DNA of 64,000 nucleotides, taken from contig NZ_JAGTTN010000005.1 of NCBI RefSeq assembly GCF_020682705.1, positions 124,001 to 188,000 on the forward strand, given 5' to 3'. Every line of letters begins with the position of its first letter. Position 1 is the stretch's first letter. The stretch comes from Microbacterium allomyrinae (GTDB lineage Bacteria; Actinomycetota; Actinomycetes; Actinomycetales; Microbacteriaceae). This document shows, piece by piece, positions 9,414-17,780 of this stretch. Made by a program: the position numbers and the translations under genes. A model generated the notes under the pieces. That model made no database searches. It saw only the letters and a program-made list of their open reading frames with translations, and was not told where the DNA came from.

Positions 9414-10370
9414 ATGAGAATCTGCGTGTACACCGCGCTGATCGGACAATATGACGGGCTCATCGAGCAGTCGGTCGCAGCGCAGAGCACAGCGGACTTC
9501 ATCTGTTTCACCGACGACCCCGATCTCACCAGCGAGACCTGGGAGATCCGGCGCGTCAAAAGGGCATTCGGGCAGGATCCGGTCCGCAGCGCACGCCTTC
9601 TGAAGATCCTCGGCGACGATTCTCTCGACGAATACGACGTGACGTTGTACATCGACGCATCCGTCCTTCTGCGCAGGGTGCCCGAACAGGTGGTCGAAGA
9701 CTGGCTGACCGACGGAGACGACATCGCGCTGTCGACCCACGGCTACCGCGAGCAGCTCCTCGACGAGTTCGACGAGGTCGTGCGTCTCCAGTACGACGAC
9801 CGTTCCCGCGTGTACGAGCAGCTCGTGGACTACTCCCTGGATTGCCCGGAAGTGCTCGAAAGCCGGCCCCTGTGGACGGGGATCCTGGTCCGCCGTCGGA
9901 ACCCTGCAGTCGCCGCCACGATGCGGGTGTGGGCCAACCACGTGCTCCGCTATTCGAGGCGTGATCAGCTTTCCGTGCTCGCGGCTCTTCGCTCGGGCGA
10001 TGCGTCCGTCCGCGTTCTGCAAGTGGACAACTTCGACTCGCCGGACCACCAGTGGCCCGTGATCCCGCAGCGCCGTGTGCGGCAGGGCAAAGCGCCGGCA
10101 CTTCCGACCGGACCGCTCCTGGCGGAGCTGCGTCGCGCGGTGCGACAGGTCGAGGAGCTCACCGTGGACTTCAACGGGCGTACCGCACGGGACGTGATCG
10201 ACTCGGAGCGCAGCGAGCGCGCGCGCGCCGACGGCGCGCAGATGCGAATCGAGGCCGTGACCCGCGAACTCGCGATGACGGCATCCGAGCTGAAGCAGAC
10301 GACCGGAATACTGGGGGCGACTCGCAACCTCGGAAGAGCGATTGCGCGGAAATTCGGCAGCACTTCCTGA
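9414..10370 (+). CDS. TOD1/MUCI70-type glycosyltransferase-like protein (former DUF616)
   Basis: A 318-residue protein beginning MRICVYTALIGQYDGL, continuing FICFTDDPDLTSETWEIRRV and later LYIDASVLLR. This is the arrangement of the TOD1/MUCI70 (DUF616) glycosyltransferase-like domain, in which the YIDAS region replaces DxD. About the last 50 residues (ERARADGAQMRIEAVTREL and following) are helical and charged and could form a short coiled coil. An AAAGGGA run about ten bases upstream supports the ATG at 9414. The activity is unproven, but the setting fits addition of a sugar to the surface polymer. Confidence 0.8.
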   Translation: MRICVYTALIGQYDGLIEQSVAAQSTADFICFTDDPDLTSETWEIRRVKRAFGQDPVRSARLLKILGDDSLDEYDVTLYIDASVLLRRVPEQVVEDWLTDGDDIALSTHGYREQLLDEFDEVVRLQYDDRSRVYEQLVDYSLDCPEVLESRPLWTGILVRRRNPAVAATMRVWANHVLRYSRRDQLSVLAALRSGDASVRVLQVDNFDSPDHQWPVIPQRRVRQGKAPALPTGPLLAELRRAVRQVEELTVDFNGRTARDVIDSERSERARADGAQMRIEAVTRELAMTASELKQTTGILGATRNLGRAIARKFGSTS

Positions 10371-10447
10371 CGCAGCCGGTCGGCCGTGCTGCTCCGGGCG
10401 AGTCACCGTCTTGCCCAGAGCACCGGCGGGTGGCTGTGGCGCCGGTC

Positions 10448-11434
10448 TCAGCCCTGGGTGGTCGCGGCCTCGAGCGGCGGCATCGGCCGCCACGAGGCAT
10501 CCTTTGCGATCTTTCGTCCGTCGCGGAGGCCGCGGAACAGGTTCGAGGTGCCGCGCACGGTGCGCTCGACGAACACGAGCCGGATGAGCTCTTTGCCGAA
10601 GGTGAGGGTCGTGCCCAGGCCGAAGAGGATCGGGTTGTAGACGTGCAGCGCACGGTAGTACTGCTTGATGTGGGCGCGGTTGCGCATGATGTAGTAGCGG
10701 TATGCGTTGCTCGACGCGTTCATGTGGCGAATGCCCATGTCCCACTGCTTGATCTCGCGCGTGCGCCGCAGCACGAACTCATCGACGATGACCGACGGGG
10801 TCTTGCGCGAGGCGAGCCAGCCGTAGGTCTGGTCGTCCCAGTAGATGAAGAAGCGGGGATCGGGCAGGCCGATCTGCCGGACGATGTCGCGGTGGATGAA
10901 CATTCCCTCGAAGCATCCCGAGTTCATCGGCTTGAAGCCGGATTCGTCGAATGCGGCGGGCGCGAACGGGATCGGGATGGCGAGGGGCTCGGCGACGCGG
11001 TACTGCCAATAGAACTCGCTGCCGTCGTAGTCGTAGCGGCGTCCCTGGATGCTCTTGAATCGCGGAGCCCACTTGCCCATCCGGGCGAGGCCGTCGGGGA
11101 GGACCTCCACGTCGTCGTCCATGAGCCAGATCCACTGCGAACCCAGGTCATAGGCAACGCGCATGCCCTCGCTGAATCCGCCGGAACCGCCGGTGTTGGT
11201 CTCCATCCGGCGGTAGATCAGCTCGGTGTCACCGAGGCCGTCGCGGAAGGACTCCACGACATCCGCGGTGTCGTCGGTCGATGCGTTGTCGATGACGACG
11301 ACATGGCCCGGCTTCGGGTCCATCGCCACGATGCTCGTGAGCAGACGCGTGAGCAGGCCCGAGCGGTTGTAGGTGACGACGGCGATCGTGGCGGTGGCCG
11401 GGTCGAACGGCGCGGCGGTCGGAACGTGTGTCAC
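10448..11434 (-). CDS. Family 2 glycosyltransferase, GlfT1-like galactofuranosyltransferase candidate
   Basis: A GT2 enzyme of 328 residues. TIAVVTYNRSGLLTRLLTSI starts the domain, NTGGSGGF lies at residues 80-87, and WLMDDDVEVLP gives the DxD site at 106-108. FFIYWDDQTYGW further on resembles the W-D-D element of GlfT-type galactofuranosyltransferases. With glf and a Wzm/Wzt pair in the same locus, the natural reading is an enzyme that adds the first galactofuranose residues to a lipid-linked primer. A rhamnosyltransferase of the same clan cannot be excluded. It lies 58 bp after the O-antigen ligase gene and is read in the same direction. Confidence 0.85.
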   Translation of the reverse strand: MTHVPTAAPFDPATATIAVVTYNRSGLLTRLLTSIVAMDPKPGHVVVIDNASTDDTADVVESFRDGLGDTELIYRRMETNTGGSGGFSEGMRVAYDLGSQWIWLMDDDVEVLPDGLARMGKWAPRFKSIQGRRYDYDGSEFYWQYRVAEPLAIPIPFAPAAFDESGFKPMNSGCFEGMFIHRDIVRQIGLPDPRFFIYWDDQTYGWLASRKTPSVIVDEFVLRRTREIKQWDMGIRHMNASSNAYRYYIMRNRAHIKQYYRALHVYNPILFGLGTTLTFGKELIRLVFVERTVRGTSNLFRGLRDGRKIAKDASWRPMPPLEAATTQG

Positions 11435-11492
11435 GAGGGAGGATCTCCGGGAACGGGGCGTCGGGCGCCGAGACGTCGGGCCGAGAGGAAGC

Positions 11493-12872
11493 CTACCCTG
11501 CGTCGCCCGGTGATCCCTGGGCGCCTCGTTCGCCGGGGGGCGGGCCGACGTCGCCCGGCGCGGACTCGACGTGGGGAAGCCCGCCGGTCGTCTCGGCGCC
11601 GCCGATGCTCTCGCGCCACGACCGCGACTGACCGGCCCGAACGGCGCACAGCACCAGCAGGAGCCAGCCCAGGCTCGTGAGGGTGAAGCTCTCGAACATG
11701 GAATCCACCAGCAGCGCGACCAGGATCAGGGGCGTCCACGCGTAGACCACCGAACGACGTTCGCTCGCGACGAGCCACGAGCGGGCCAGCGCGAGGCCGC
11801 CCAGCGCGAGGAAGAGCACGAGGCCGACCCAGCCGAGCTGGAGCATCACGTCGAAGTAGGCGTTCAACCCGGTCGCATGGGTGGCGTCGAGGCGGAAGTT
11901 GATGGCGTTGAACGGGAACTCCCGAGGCGCCCAGGGTCCGAACCAGCCCCAGCCCTGCACGGGGCGGAAGCGGACCATGTCGACCATCAGGTTCCACAGG
12001 TCCACGCGCATCGAGAAGTCGCTCCCGGCGCCGAGCCACGCGATGATCGGATGCCGTGCCGTGTAGCCGACGACGACGCCGATGACGACGAGCGCCCCCA
12101 GGCCGAGCTGCAGGGCGGTGCGCTGCTCGGGGCGGGTGTGGCGGACGAGCGCGAGCGCGCCGACCGCCGCACCGACGCCGGCCGCGAGCACGACCACGGT
12201 GGGCGAGTCGCTGAGCGCGGCGAGCCCTCCGGCGAGCACGACCGATGCGATGGAGAGGCCGGGACGCACGGACTGCGTGCGGTATTCGATGAGGAAGGTG
12301 ATGAGCGCGAGGACGGCGACGAAGCCGAGCAGGTTGCGGGTGCCGAAGACACCCTGTATCGGCCCGAGCTGGGCGAGGTTGCCCTGCACTCCGAGGAAGC
12401 GGATCGGGATGTCGAGCAGCACCCCCGCGAGAACCTCGATCGCGAGCGACGCGGCGAGCAGCACACGCAGCACGTCGCCGAGTGCGCGGACGGTCTGCAG
12501 CGTGTCGCGGATGTGCCCGATCACGACCGCGAGGAACGCGAGGCCGGCCAGTGACACCCAGCTCCAGAACGACGTCGAGGCGTCCGAGCTCCAGAAGACG
12601 CTCGCGAGCGCCCACCCGACGAACGCGACGACGGTGGTCGGCACGAGCCGCAGCAGCGAGATCTCCTGCCGGCGGACGACCAGCACGGCGGCGCCCAGCA
12701 CGCACAGGCCCGCGATGATCGTGATGTAGGTCACGCGTCCCGCGATCCGCTCGATCGCGTAGGACGCGAAGACGGCGCCGAGCACGGCGAGCGTGAACGC
12801 CCGTGCGAAGGATGCCGAGCCCAGCAGCGCCGTCAGCCACCCGGTCTGCGCGGGGCGGGGCGCGGTGCTCAT
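11493..12872 (-). CDS. O-antigen ligase/polymerase family membrane protein (paralog 1)
   Basis: A polytopic membrane protein of 459 residues with about ten to twelve hydrophobic segments. The large extracytoplasmic loop near residue 310 contains RPVQGWGWFGPW followed by ATHATGLNAYFDVMLQLGW, which matches the WaaL/Wzy-type O-antigen ligase domain (periplasmic loop with an essential His). Such proteins join or polymerise lipid-linked glycans outside the membrane. The ATG at 12872 overlaps the stop of the upstream paralog (ATGA). The C-terminal 40 residues are polar and Gly/Pro-rich and probably cytoplasmic. A distinction between ligase and polymerase is not possible here. Confidence 0.85.
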   Translation of the reverse strand: MSTAPRPAQTGWLTALLGSASFARAFTLAVLGAVFASYAIERIAGRVTYITIIAGLCVLGAAVLVVRRQEISLLRLVPTTVVAFVGWALASVFWSSDASTSFWSWVSLAGLAFLAVVIGHIRDTLQTVRALGDVLRVLLAASLAIEVLAGVLLDIPIRFLGVQGNLAQLGPIQGVFGTRNLLGFVAVLALITFLIEYRTQSVRPGLSIASVVLAGGLAALSDSPTVVVLAAGVGAAVGALALVRHTRPEQRTALQLGLGALVVIGVVVGYTARHPIIAWLGAGSDFSMRVDLWNLMVDMVRFRPVQGWGWFGPWAPREFPFNAINFRLDATHATGLNAYFDVMLQLGWVGLVLFLALGGLALARSWLVASERRSVVYAWTPLILVALLVDSMFESFTLTSLGWLLLVLCAVRAGQSRSWRESIGGAETTGGLPHVESAPGDVGPPPGERGAQGSPGDAG

Positions 12873-14269
12873 GCGTCCCGCTTCGTCGGCTCGCCGCGCT
12901 CGATGGCCGCGCTCTGCTCGGCCGGCCCCTCGCCGACGTGGGGAGACTGCTTGATCTTCGCGCCGAGCATGACGACGAAGAGCCAGCCCCACACCAGGAG
13001 CGGTGTCGATTCCGCCAAGCCCTGCACGAGGAGGATGGTGCCGACCAGGGTCGGCAGCAGCGTGAGCGCGGAGTAAGGCCGGTCGTCGCGGAGGTCCCAC
13101 CTCGGGCGATCGACGGCGAAGAACCAGGAGCGCCAGACGAAGGCGAGATACACGAACCCGATGAGCACGACGCCGACGATGCCGAGCTGCATCGAGACAT
13201 CCACCCACATGTTGTGCGCCTGCAGCACACTCTGCCCGTGGTCGAGGATCCAGCCGTCGAACGCCGGGTCCCACGGCACCCACGGCGTCGAGAAGCCCCA
13301 GCCGGTCCAAGGGCGTTCCGCGGCGCGTTCGAGCACGGCCTCCCAGATGCTCTCGCGGCCGGTCAGGTCTGCGCTGCGGCCGAGGGTCGTGAAGATCGTG
13401 TCGCGCAGCAGCCACAGGGTGACGAGGCCTCCGACGCCGACGATCGCGTACGCGACGTAGTACTTGGTGCGCTCGCCGGGCTTCCGCGCGCGGCGCATGA
13501 GAAGAACGGTGGTGAGGACGACGACGACGGCGCCGGCGGCGAGGTAGGCGGTCGCCGACGAGGCGCGGACGAAGAGGAATGCCGACACGACGATCCATCC
13601 GCCCAGGAGCGTGCGGCGGGGTGCGCCCGACGCGATGCGGATCGCGAAGACGATGATCGCGAGCAGCGCGACCGGGCCGAGCAGGTTCGCGTTGCCCATG
13701 ATGCCTTGGATGCGCCCGGGGAAGTCGAACAGATTGTTGCGCGACCAGTACTCGATGGGATCTGCCGCATCTTCGGCGACGAAGCCCGGCAGGATCGCAC
13801 GGCCGACGACGACCGACACCCACAGCTCGAACAGCAGTGAGAGCGCCATGACCCACTTGAGGGCGGATGCCGCGGCCCGCACGAGTTCGCGCCAGGTCAG
13901 CACGCTTCCGATGAAGAGGGCTTGGATCGTCGTGATCCACAGCAGCAGGAGGGTCAGGGCTGTGGCCTCCGGCCACGCCGACCACACGAGCGACAGAGTC
14001 GCCCACGCCACGTATGCGACGACGAACCAGGGGAGTCGTCGCCATTGCACGGGTGGACGCACGATGATCCACAGCACGACCGAGAGCATTCCGCCGGCGA
14101 TGGTGACGGCGGCGGCGGCCGTCGCGCCGAAGGTATGAACCCAGGCGGTGCCCGAGAGTGACATGAAGAGAACGAAGATGCACCAGCCGCGCAGCATGAG
14201 GTGGCCGGTCTTCTCGCGGACCGGGGGCGCGGGCGGCGCCGACGCGGGGTGCTGGGAGTGGACGGCCAT
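12869..14269 (-). CDS. O-antigen ligase/polymerase family membrane protein (paralog 2)
   Basis: A second member of the same family, 466 residues, immediately upstream and coupled by ATGA to the first. The extracytoplasmic loop has ERPWTGWGFSTPW followed by HGQSVLQAHNMWVDVSMQLG, the equivalent of the loop in paralog 1, so both look intact. A hydrophilic tail of about 40 residues follows the last membrane segment. TACCCT at 14278-14283 (minus strand) ends eight bases before the ATG, consistent with a promoter very close to the start. Two adjacent family members may divide labour as polymerase and ligase, or serve the two exported glycans. Confidence 0.85.
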   Translation of the reverse strand: MAVHSQHPASAPPAPPVREKTGHLMLRGWCIFVLFMSLSGTAWVHTFGATAAAAVTIAGGMLSVVLWIIVRPPVQWRRLPWFVVAYVAWATLSLVWSAWPEATALTLLLLWITTIQALFIGSVLTWRELVRAAASALKWVMALSLLFELWVSVVVGRAILPGFVAEDAADPIEYWSRNNLFDFPGRIQGIMGNANLLGPVALLAIIVFAIRIASGAPRRTLLGGWIVVSAFLFVRASSATAYLAAGAVVVVLTTVLLMRRARKPGERTKYYVAYAIVGVGGLVTLWLLRDTIFTTLGRSADLTGRESIWEAVLERAAERPWTGWGFSTPWVPWDPAFDGWILDHGQSVLQAHNMWVDVSMQLGIVGVVLIGFVYLAFVWRSWFFAVDRPRWDLRDDRPYSALTLLPTLVGTILLVQGLAESTPLLVWGWLFVVMLGAKIKQSPHVGEGPAEQSAAIERGEPTKRDA

Positions 14270-14421
14270 CGCCTCTCAGGGTACCCCGGGCATCCTGGGC
14301 TCCACCGGCGTCCGCAGAGCGGCTCGTCGAGCCGCCTCTCATCGGACCGTTATGACAGCGCGACACGCCGTCGGCGCGTCGTGAAGGTTCAAGACTCGGT
14401 TGAGGCTTTAATATCTGCGAC

Positions 14422-14450
14422 TTGACCTCGAGGAACTACACGGGTGTAAT
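14422..14450 (+). promoter_or_regulatory. Sigma70-type promoter of whiB2
   Basis: TTGACC at 14422-14427 and TGTAAT at 14445-14450 are separated by exactly 17 bases. This is the best -35/-10 pair in the window and would start transcription about 45 bases before the whiB2 ATG. Confidence 0.7.
14437..14448. promoter_or_regulatory. Palindromic operator candidate in the whiB2 promoter
   Basis: TACAC-GG-GTGTA is a perfect inverted repeat of two 5-bp arms covering the end of the promoter spacer and the first four bases of the -10. A protein bound here would block RNA polymerase. The cognate regulator is unknown. Confidence 0.5.
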
Positions 14451-14501
14451 TAGTCCCAACACGCACCAGCGTGGGAGTGGGATCACGGGGGTGAGAACGA
14501 C

Positions 14502-14828
14502 ATGACGGTTTCGCAATTCCGTTCCGGCGTTCCCGACGACTGGTTCGTCGATCCGGTCCAGCTGGGGGTGCCGGGGGTTCGTCGCAACATCGATGTTGTC
14601 GAAGACAATCCGTTGTCCTGGCAGACCGACGCCTTGTGCGCGCAGACCGATCCGGAGGCGTTCTTCCCCGAGAAGGGCGGCTCCACACGCGATGCCAAGC
14701 GCATCTGCGGGACGTGCGACGTACGCGGCGAATGCCTGGAATACGCACTGCAGAACGACGAGCGCTTCGGTATCTGGGGCGGGCTCAGCGAGCGGGAACG
14801 CCGCAAGCTCAAGCGCCGCGCCAGCTGA
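14502..14828 (+). CDS. whiB2: WhiB-family iron-sulfur transcription factor, WhiB2/WhmD type
   Basis: A 108-residue iron-sulfur regulator. Cysteines 46, 69, 72 and 78 give the C-x22-C-x2-C-x5-C cluster ligands, followed by GIWGGLSERERRKLKRR, the glycine-rich beta-turn and basic DNA-binding tail. The N-terminal extension before the cluster distinguishes it from WhiB1, and the neighbourhood (GT2 giant, DUF3499, sahH) marks it as the WhiB2/WhmD lineage, which in mycobacteria controls septation and cell division. GGGGGTGAG eight bases upstream supports the ATG. A palindrome overlaps its promoter, so it is itself regulated at initiation. Confidence 0.95.
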   Translation: MTVSQFRSGVPDDWFVDPVQLGVPGVRRNIDVVEDNPLSWQTDALCAQTDPEAFFPEKGGSTRDAKRICGTCDVRGECLEYALQNDERFGIWGGLSERERRKLKRRAS

Positions 14829-14918
14829 ACGACCCCTCCGTTTCGGTTCGGTGCGATCCGGCGGACGCGGCGCGTGCACCCCGGCGACAGCGGAGCGCCC
14901 GCCTAGGCTGACGACGTC

Positions 14919-17780
14919 ATGCCCGCCGTTTCGTCCCACCGTGTTCACGCCGTTCTCGTCGTGCGTCCTGACGGACGTGCCCCTGCCGCGTTCCACCTGA
15001 AGCGCACGCTGGCAGCGCTCGCGGAGCAGACCCGTCGCGTAGACGCTCTGACGATCGTCCTCTGCGGCGGCGATGAGCATCTGACCGACATCGCGGAGGC
15101 CGCAGGCGCCGAGTCCGTCGTGCGGGCACCCGCGTCGACGGGGTTCGCGGCCGCGACCGCGCTGGCGTCGCCGCGTCTGGACGGCGATGCGGTCTGGCTG
15201 CTGGCGCAGGACACGGCTCCGGAGCCCGACGCTCTGGCCCGCCTCGCCGGCGCGCTCGAACTCTCGCCGTCAGTGGCGTACGTCGCGCCGAAGCTCGTCC
15301 GCTGGGACGATCGCTCGGAGATCGTGTCGCTCGGCGTCGGGATGACGCGCCTCGGCAGAGCGGTCGGCATCGCCGAGGGCGAGTTCGATCAGGGTCAGCA
15401 CGATGGGCGTGAGGACGTGCTCGGCGCGGATGTGCGCGGCAGCCTGATCCGCGCCGAGACGTGGAGCGCTCTGCGCGGCCTCGATCGCGGACTGAGCGGC
15501 GCCGACGAAGGGCTCGACCTCGGGCTCCGCGCCCGCCTCTCCGGCGCACGGGTGACGCTGGTGCCCGGCGCCCTGGTGGCGGTCGCCGGCGACGGGGTCG
15601 CGAGTCTGCCGGCACCGACCACGCCGCAGCGGCGGAGACGCATCGCCTATGCCGAACGGGCTGCGCAGCTGCATCGGCGCCTGGTCTACGCGCCCGCGCT
15701 GGCGGTCCCGCTGCACTGGCTCTCGCTGCTCCCGCTCGCTCTGTGGCGCACCGTCGTCGACCTCGTTCGCAAGGAGCCGTCGCGCATCGGGCCGGAGTGG
15801 GCGGCTGCCGTCGTGACGATGGTGCGACTCGTCTCCATAGCCCGGGCCCGCCGTCGGCTCGCTTTCACGAAGATCGTGCCGTGGGCTCAGCTGGCACCGC
15901 TGCGCACCACCCGCACCGAGTTGCGCGAGCGGCTGGACGACGAGCCCGATGCGCCCGTCGGCGGTCATCGGCGCGGCGACCTGCGCTTCTTCTCGGGCGG
16001 AGGCGCCTGGCTCGTGCTCGGCGCCCTCGTGGTGTCGATCGCGGCGTTCCCCGCGCTGCTGGCGTGGCCGGTCATCGGAGGCGGCGCGCTGCAGCCGCTC
16101 GCCACGACAGTAGGCGGTCTGTGGAACGACGCCGCGTTCGGACAGCGCGCGCTCGGCCTCGACACGGTGGGGCCGGCCGACCCCTTCGCCACCGTCATCG
16201 CGGTGCTGGGCTCGGTTGCCGCCTGGGAGCCGTCGCGCGCGCTCGTGGGGCTGTGGATCCTCGCCCTTCCGCTGGCGTCGCTCGGCGGATGGTTCGCCGC
16301 GACCCGGATCACCGAGCGGTCCCTGCTGCGCCTGCTGGGCGGTGCGGTGTGGGCGCTGGCGCCCACCTTCCTGGTGGCGCTCACCCAGGGGCGGCCGACG
16401 GCCGTGCTCGTGCACCTGTTGCTGCCGTGGCTCTTCGTCGCGGGGTCCGTGGCCCATCGATCCTGGGCGGGCGCCGGCGTGGCCTCGCTCGTGCTGGCCG
16501 CCGTGATCGCGAGCGCGCCCTCGCTCGCGCCGGCGCTCGTCGTGCTGTGGGTCGGGGCGATCGTCCTCGCGGTGGTGCTGCGCGCGGGGCGGGGCGTCGC
16601 GCGCCTCATCTGGACGGTGATCCCATCCATCGCGATCGCGCTGCCGCTGGCGTGGAACGCCGTCTCGAACGATCGCATCTGGGGGCTCGTCGCCGATCCC
16701 GGGGTGACGTGGAACGGACCCCAGGTGGGCGCCGATGCGGCGGGCCGCGCACTCCTGGCCGCCGGCATCCCGACATCCGATTTGGCCGGATGGACCACGA
16801 TGCTGCCGGAGGGCCCGACGTGGTGGGTGCCACTGCTGGCCGCCCCGCTCGCCCTCCTCGCTCTCGCCGCCCCGCTCACGCAGCGATGGGCGGTGGGTGC
16901 GGCCCTCCTCGTCGTCACCGCGCTCGGACTGGGAACCGCGTTCGTGGCTGTCGGCGTCTCGGTGGCATTCACCCAGTCGATCTCCGTGCCGGTCTGGCCG
17001 GGCGCCGGCCTCAGCCTCGCGTGGCTGGGCGTGCTCGGCGGGGCGCTGGTAGCGCTCGACGCCGGTCTCGCGCCGCGTCTCGCGCTCGCCCGCGGATCGG
17101 CCGCACTGCTGGTGCTGGCCTCGATCGGGCTTCTGGCCGTGCCGTCGCTGACCGCGCTGTCTCGGGGCACGGCGACGATCGCCAATGGCCCTGCGAGCAC
17201 ATTGCCCGCCTTCGTGGCCGCGCGGGGGCGGGACGACCTCGACGTGGGCACCATCGTCCTGACGCCGCAGGCCGCGGCGGGGGTCGCGACACGAGTCGTG
17301 TGGGGCGCGAGCGAGACGATCGGCGGTCAGACCACGCTCCTCTCGACACGCACCGAGGCCTCGGCCCAAGACCGGGAGATCGCTGAGATCGCCGCCGACC
17401 TCGTCACGTCGTCCGCCGAGGACGTCGTCGCCGAGCTCGCCGACATGGGGGTGGGCTTCATCCTTCTCGCGCCGTCCGAGCAGCCCGAATCGGATGCCGC
17501 ACGCGCGATGCGCCTGTCGGCGACCACTGCGCTCAACCAGCGGGAGGCATTGGATGCCGTCGGCGACACGGCCAAGGGCGAACTGTGGCGGGTCATCGAC
17601 GAGGTCTCCCCGCGCCCGGCCGAGCCGGCGTCGGCCGCCGTGCTCGGACGGCTCATCGCCGCCGGTCAGCTGATCATCGTGGCGGTGGCGCTGCTGCTCG
17701 CGCTGCCGACGAGGGCCTCGCGCCGTGAGGCGCGCCGCACCCCGCGTGTCGTCGGGCCGCATTGGAGGGAGGGCAGATGA
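14919..17780 (+). CDS. Family 2 glycosyltransferase fused to a large membrane domain
   Basis: A 953-residue protein. Residues 1 to about 245 are a GT2-like domain: VHAVLVVRPDGRAPAAFHL start, then AVWLLAQDTAPEPDAL in the DxD position, where D-T-A-P is a degenerate metal site. The remainder holds about ten hydrophobic segments, from roughly residue 365 onward, and a soluble C-terminal portion ending in a final membrane helix. This architecture is conserved beside whiB2 in Actinobacteria but has no assigned substrate. TAGGCT at 14904-14909 suggests a promoter nine bases before the ATG. The stop overlaps the next ATG (ATGA), so it is made together with the DUF5719 protein. Confidence 0.82.
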   Translation: MPAVSSHRVHAVLVVRPDGRAPAAFHLKRTLAALAEQTRRVDALTIVLCGGDEHLTDIAEAAGAESVVRAPASTGFAAATALASPRLDGDAVWLLAQDTAPEPDALARLAGALELSPSVAYVAPKLVRWDDRSEIVSLGVGMTRLGRAVGIAEGEFDQGQHDGREDVLGADVRGSLIRAETWSALRGLDRGLSGADEGLDLGLRARLSGARVTLVPGALVAVAGDGVASLPAPTTPQRRRRIAYAERAAQLHRRLVYAPALAVPLHWLSLLPLALWRTVVDLVRKEPSRIGPEWAAAVVTMVRLVSIARARRRLAFTKIVPWAQLAPLRTTRTELRERLDDEPDAPVGGHRRGDLRFFSGGGAWLVLGALVVSIAAFPALLAWPVIGGGALQPLATTVGGLWNDAAFGQRALGLDTVGPADPFATVIAVLGSVAAWEPSRALVGLWILALPLASLGGWFAATRITERSLLRLLGGAVWALAPTFLVALTQGRPTAVLVHLLLPWLFVAGSVAHRSWAGAGVASLVLAAVIASAPSLAPALVVLWVGAIVLAVVLRAGRGVARLIWTVIPSIAIALPLAWNAVSNDRIWGLVADPGVTWNGPQVGADAAGRALLAAGIPTSDLAGWTTMLPEGPTWWVPLLAAPLALLALAAPLTQRWAVGAALLVVTALGLGTAFVAVGVSVAFTQSISVPVWPGAGLSLAWLGVLGGALVALDAGLAPRLALARGSAALLVLASIGLLAVPSLTALSRGTATIANGPASTLPAFVAARGRDDLDVGTIVLTPQAAAGVATRVVWGASETIGGQTTLLSTRTEASAQDREIAEIAADLVTSSAEDVVAELADMGVGFILLAPSEQPESDAARAMRLSATTALNQREALDAVGDTAKGELWRVIDEVSPRPAEPASAAVLGRLIAAGQLIIVAVALLLALPTRASRREARRTPRVVGPHWREGR

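Noticed and set aside
15270..17762. Long minus-strand frame opposite the GT2 membrane giant
   Set aside because: Arg/Gly/His-rich translation with no homology pattern; explained by codon bias of the plus-strand gene.
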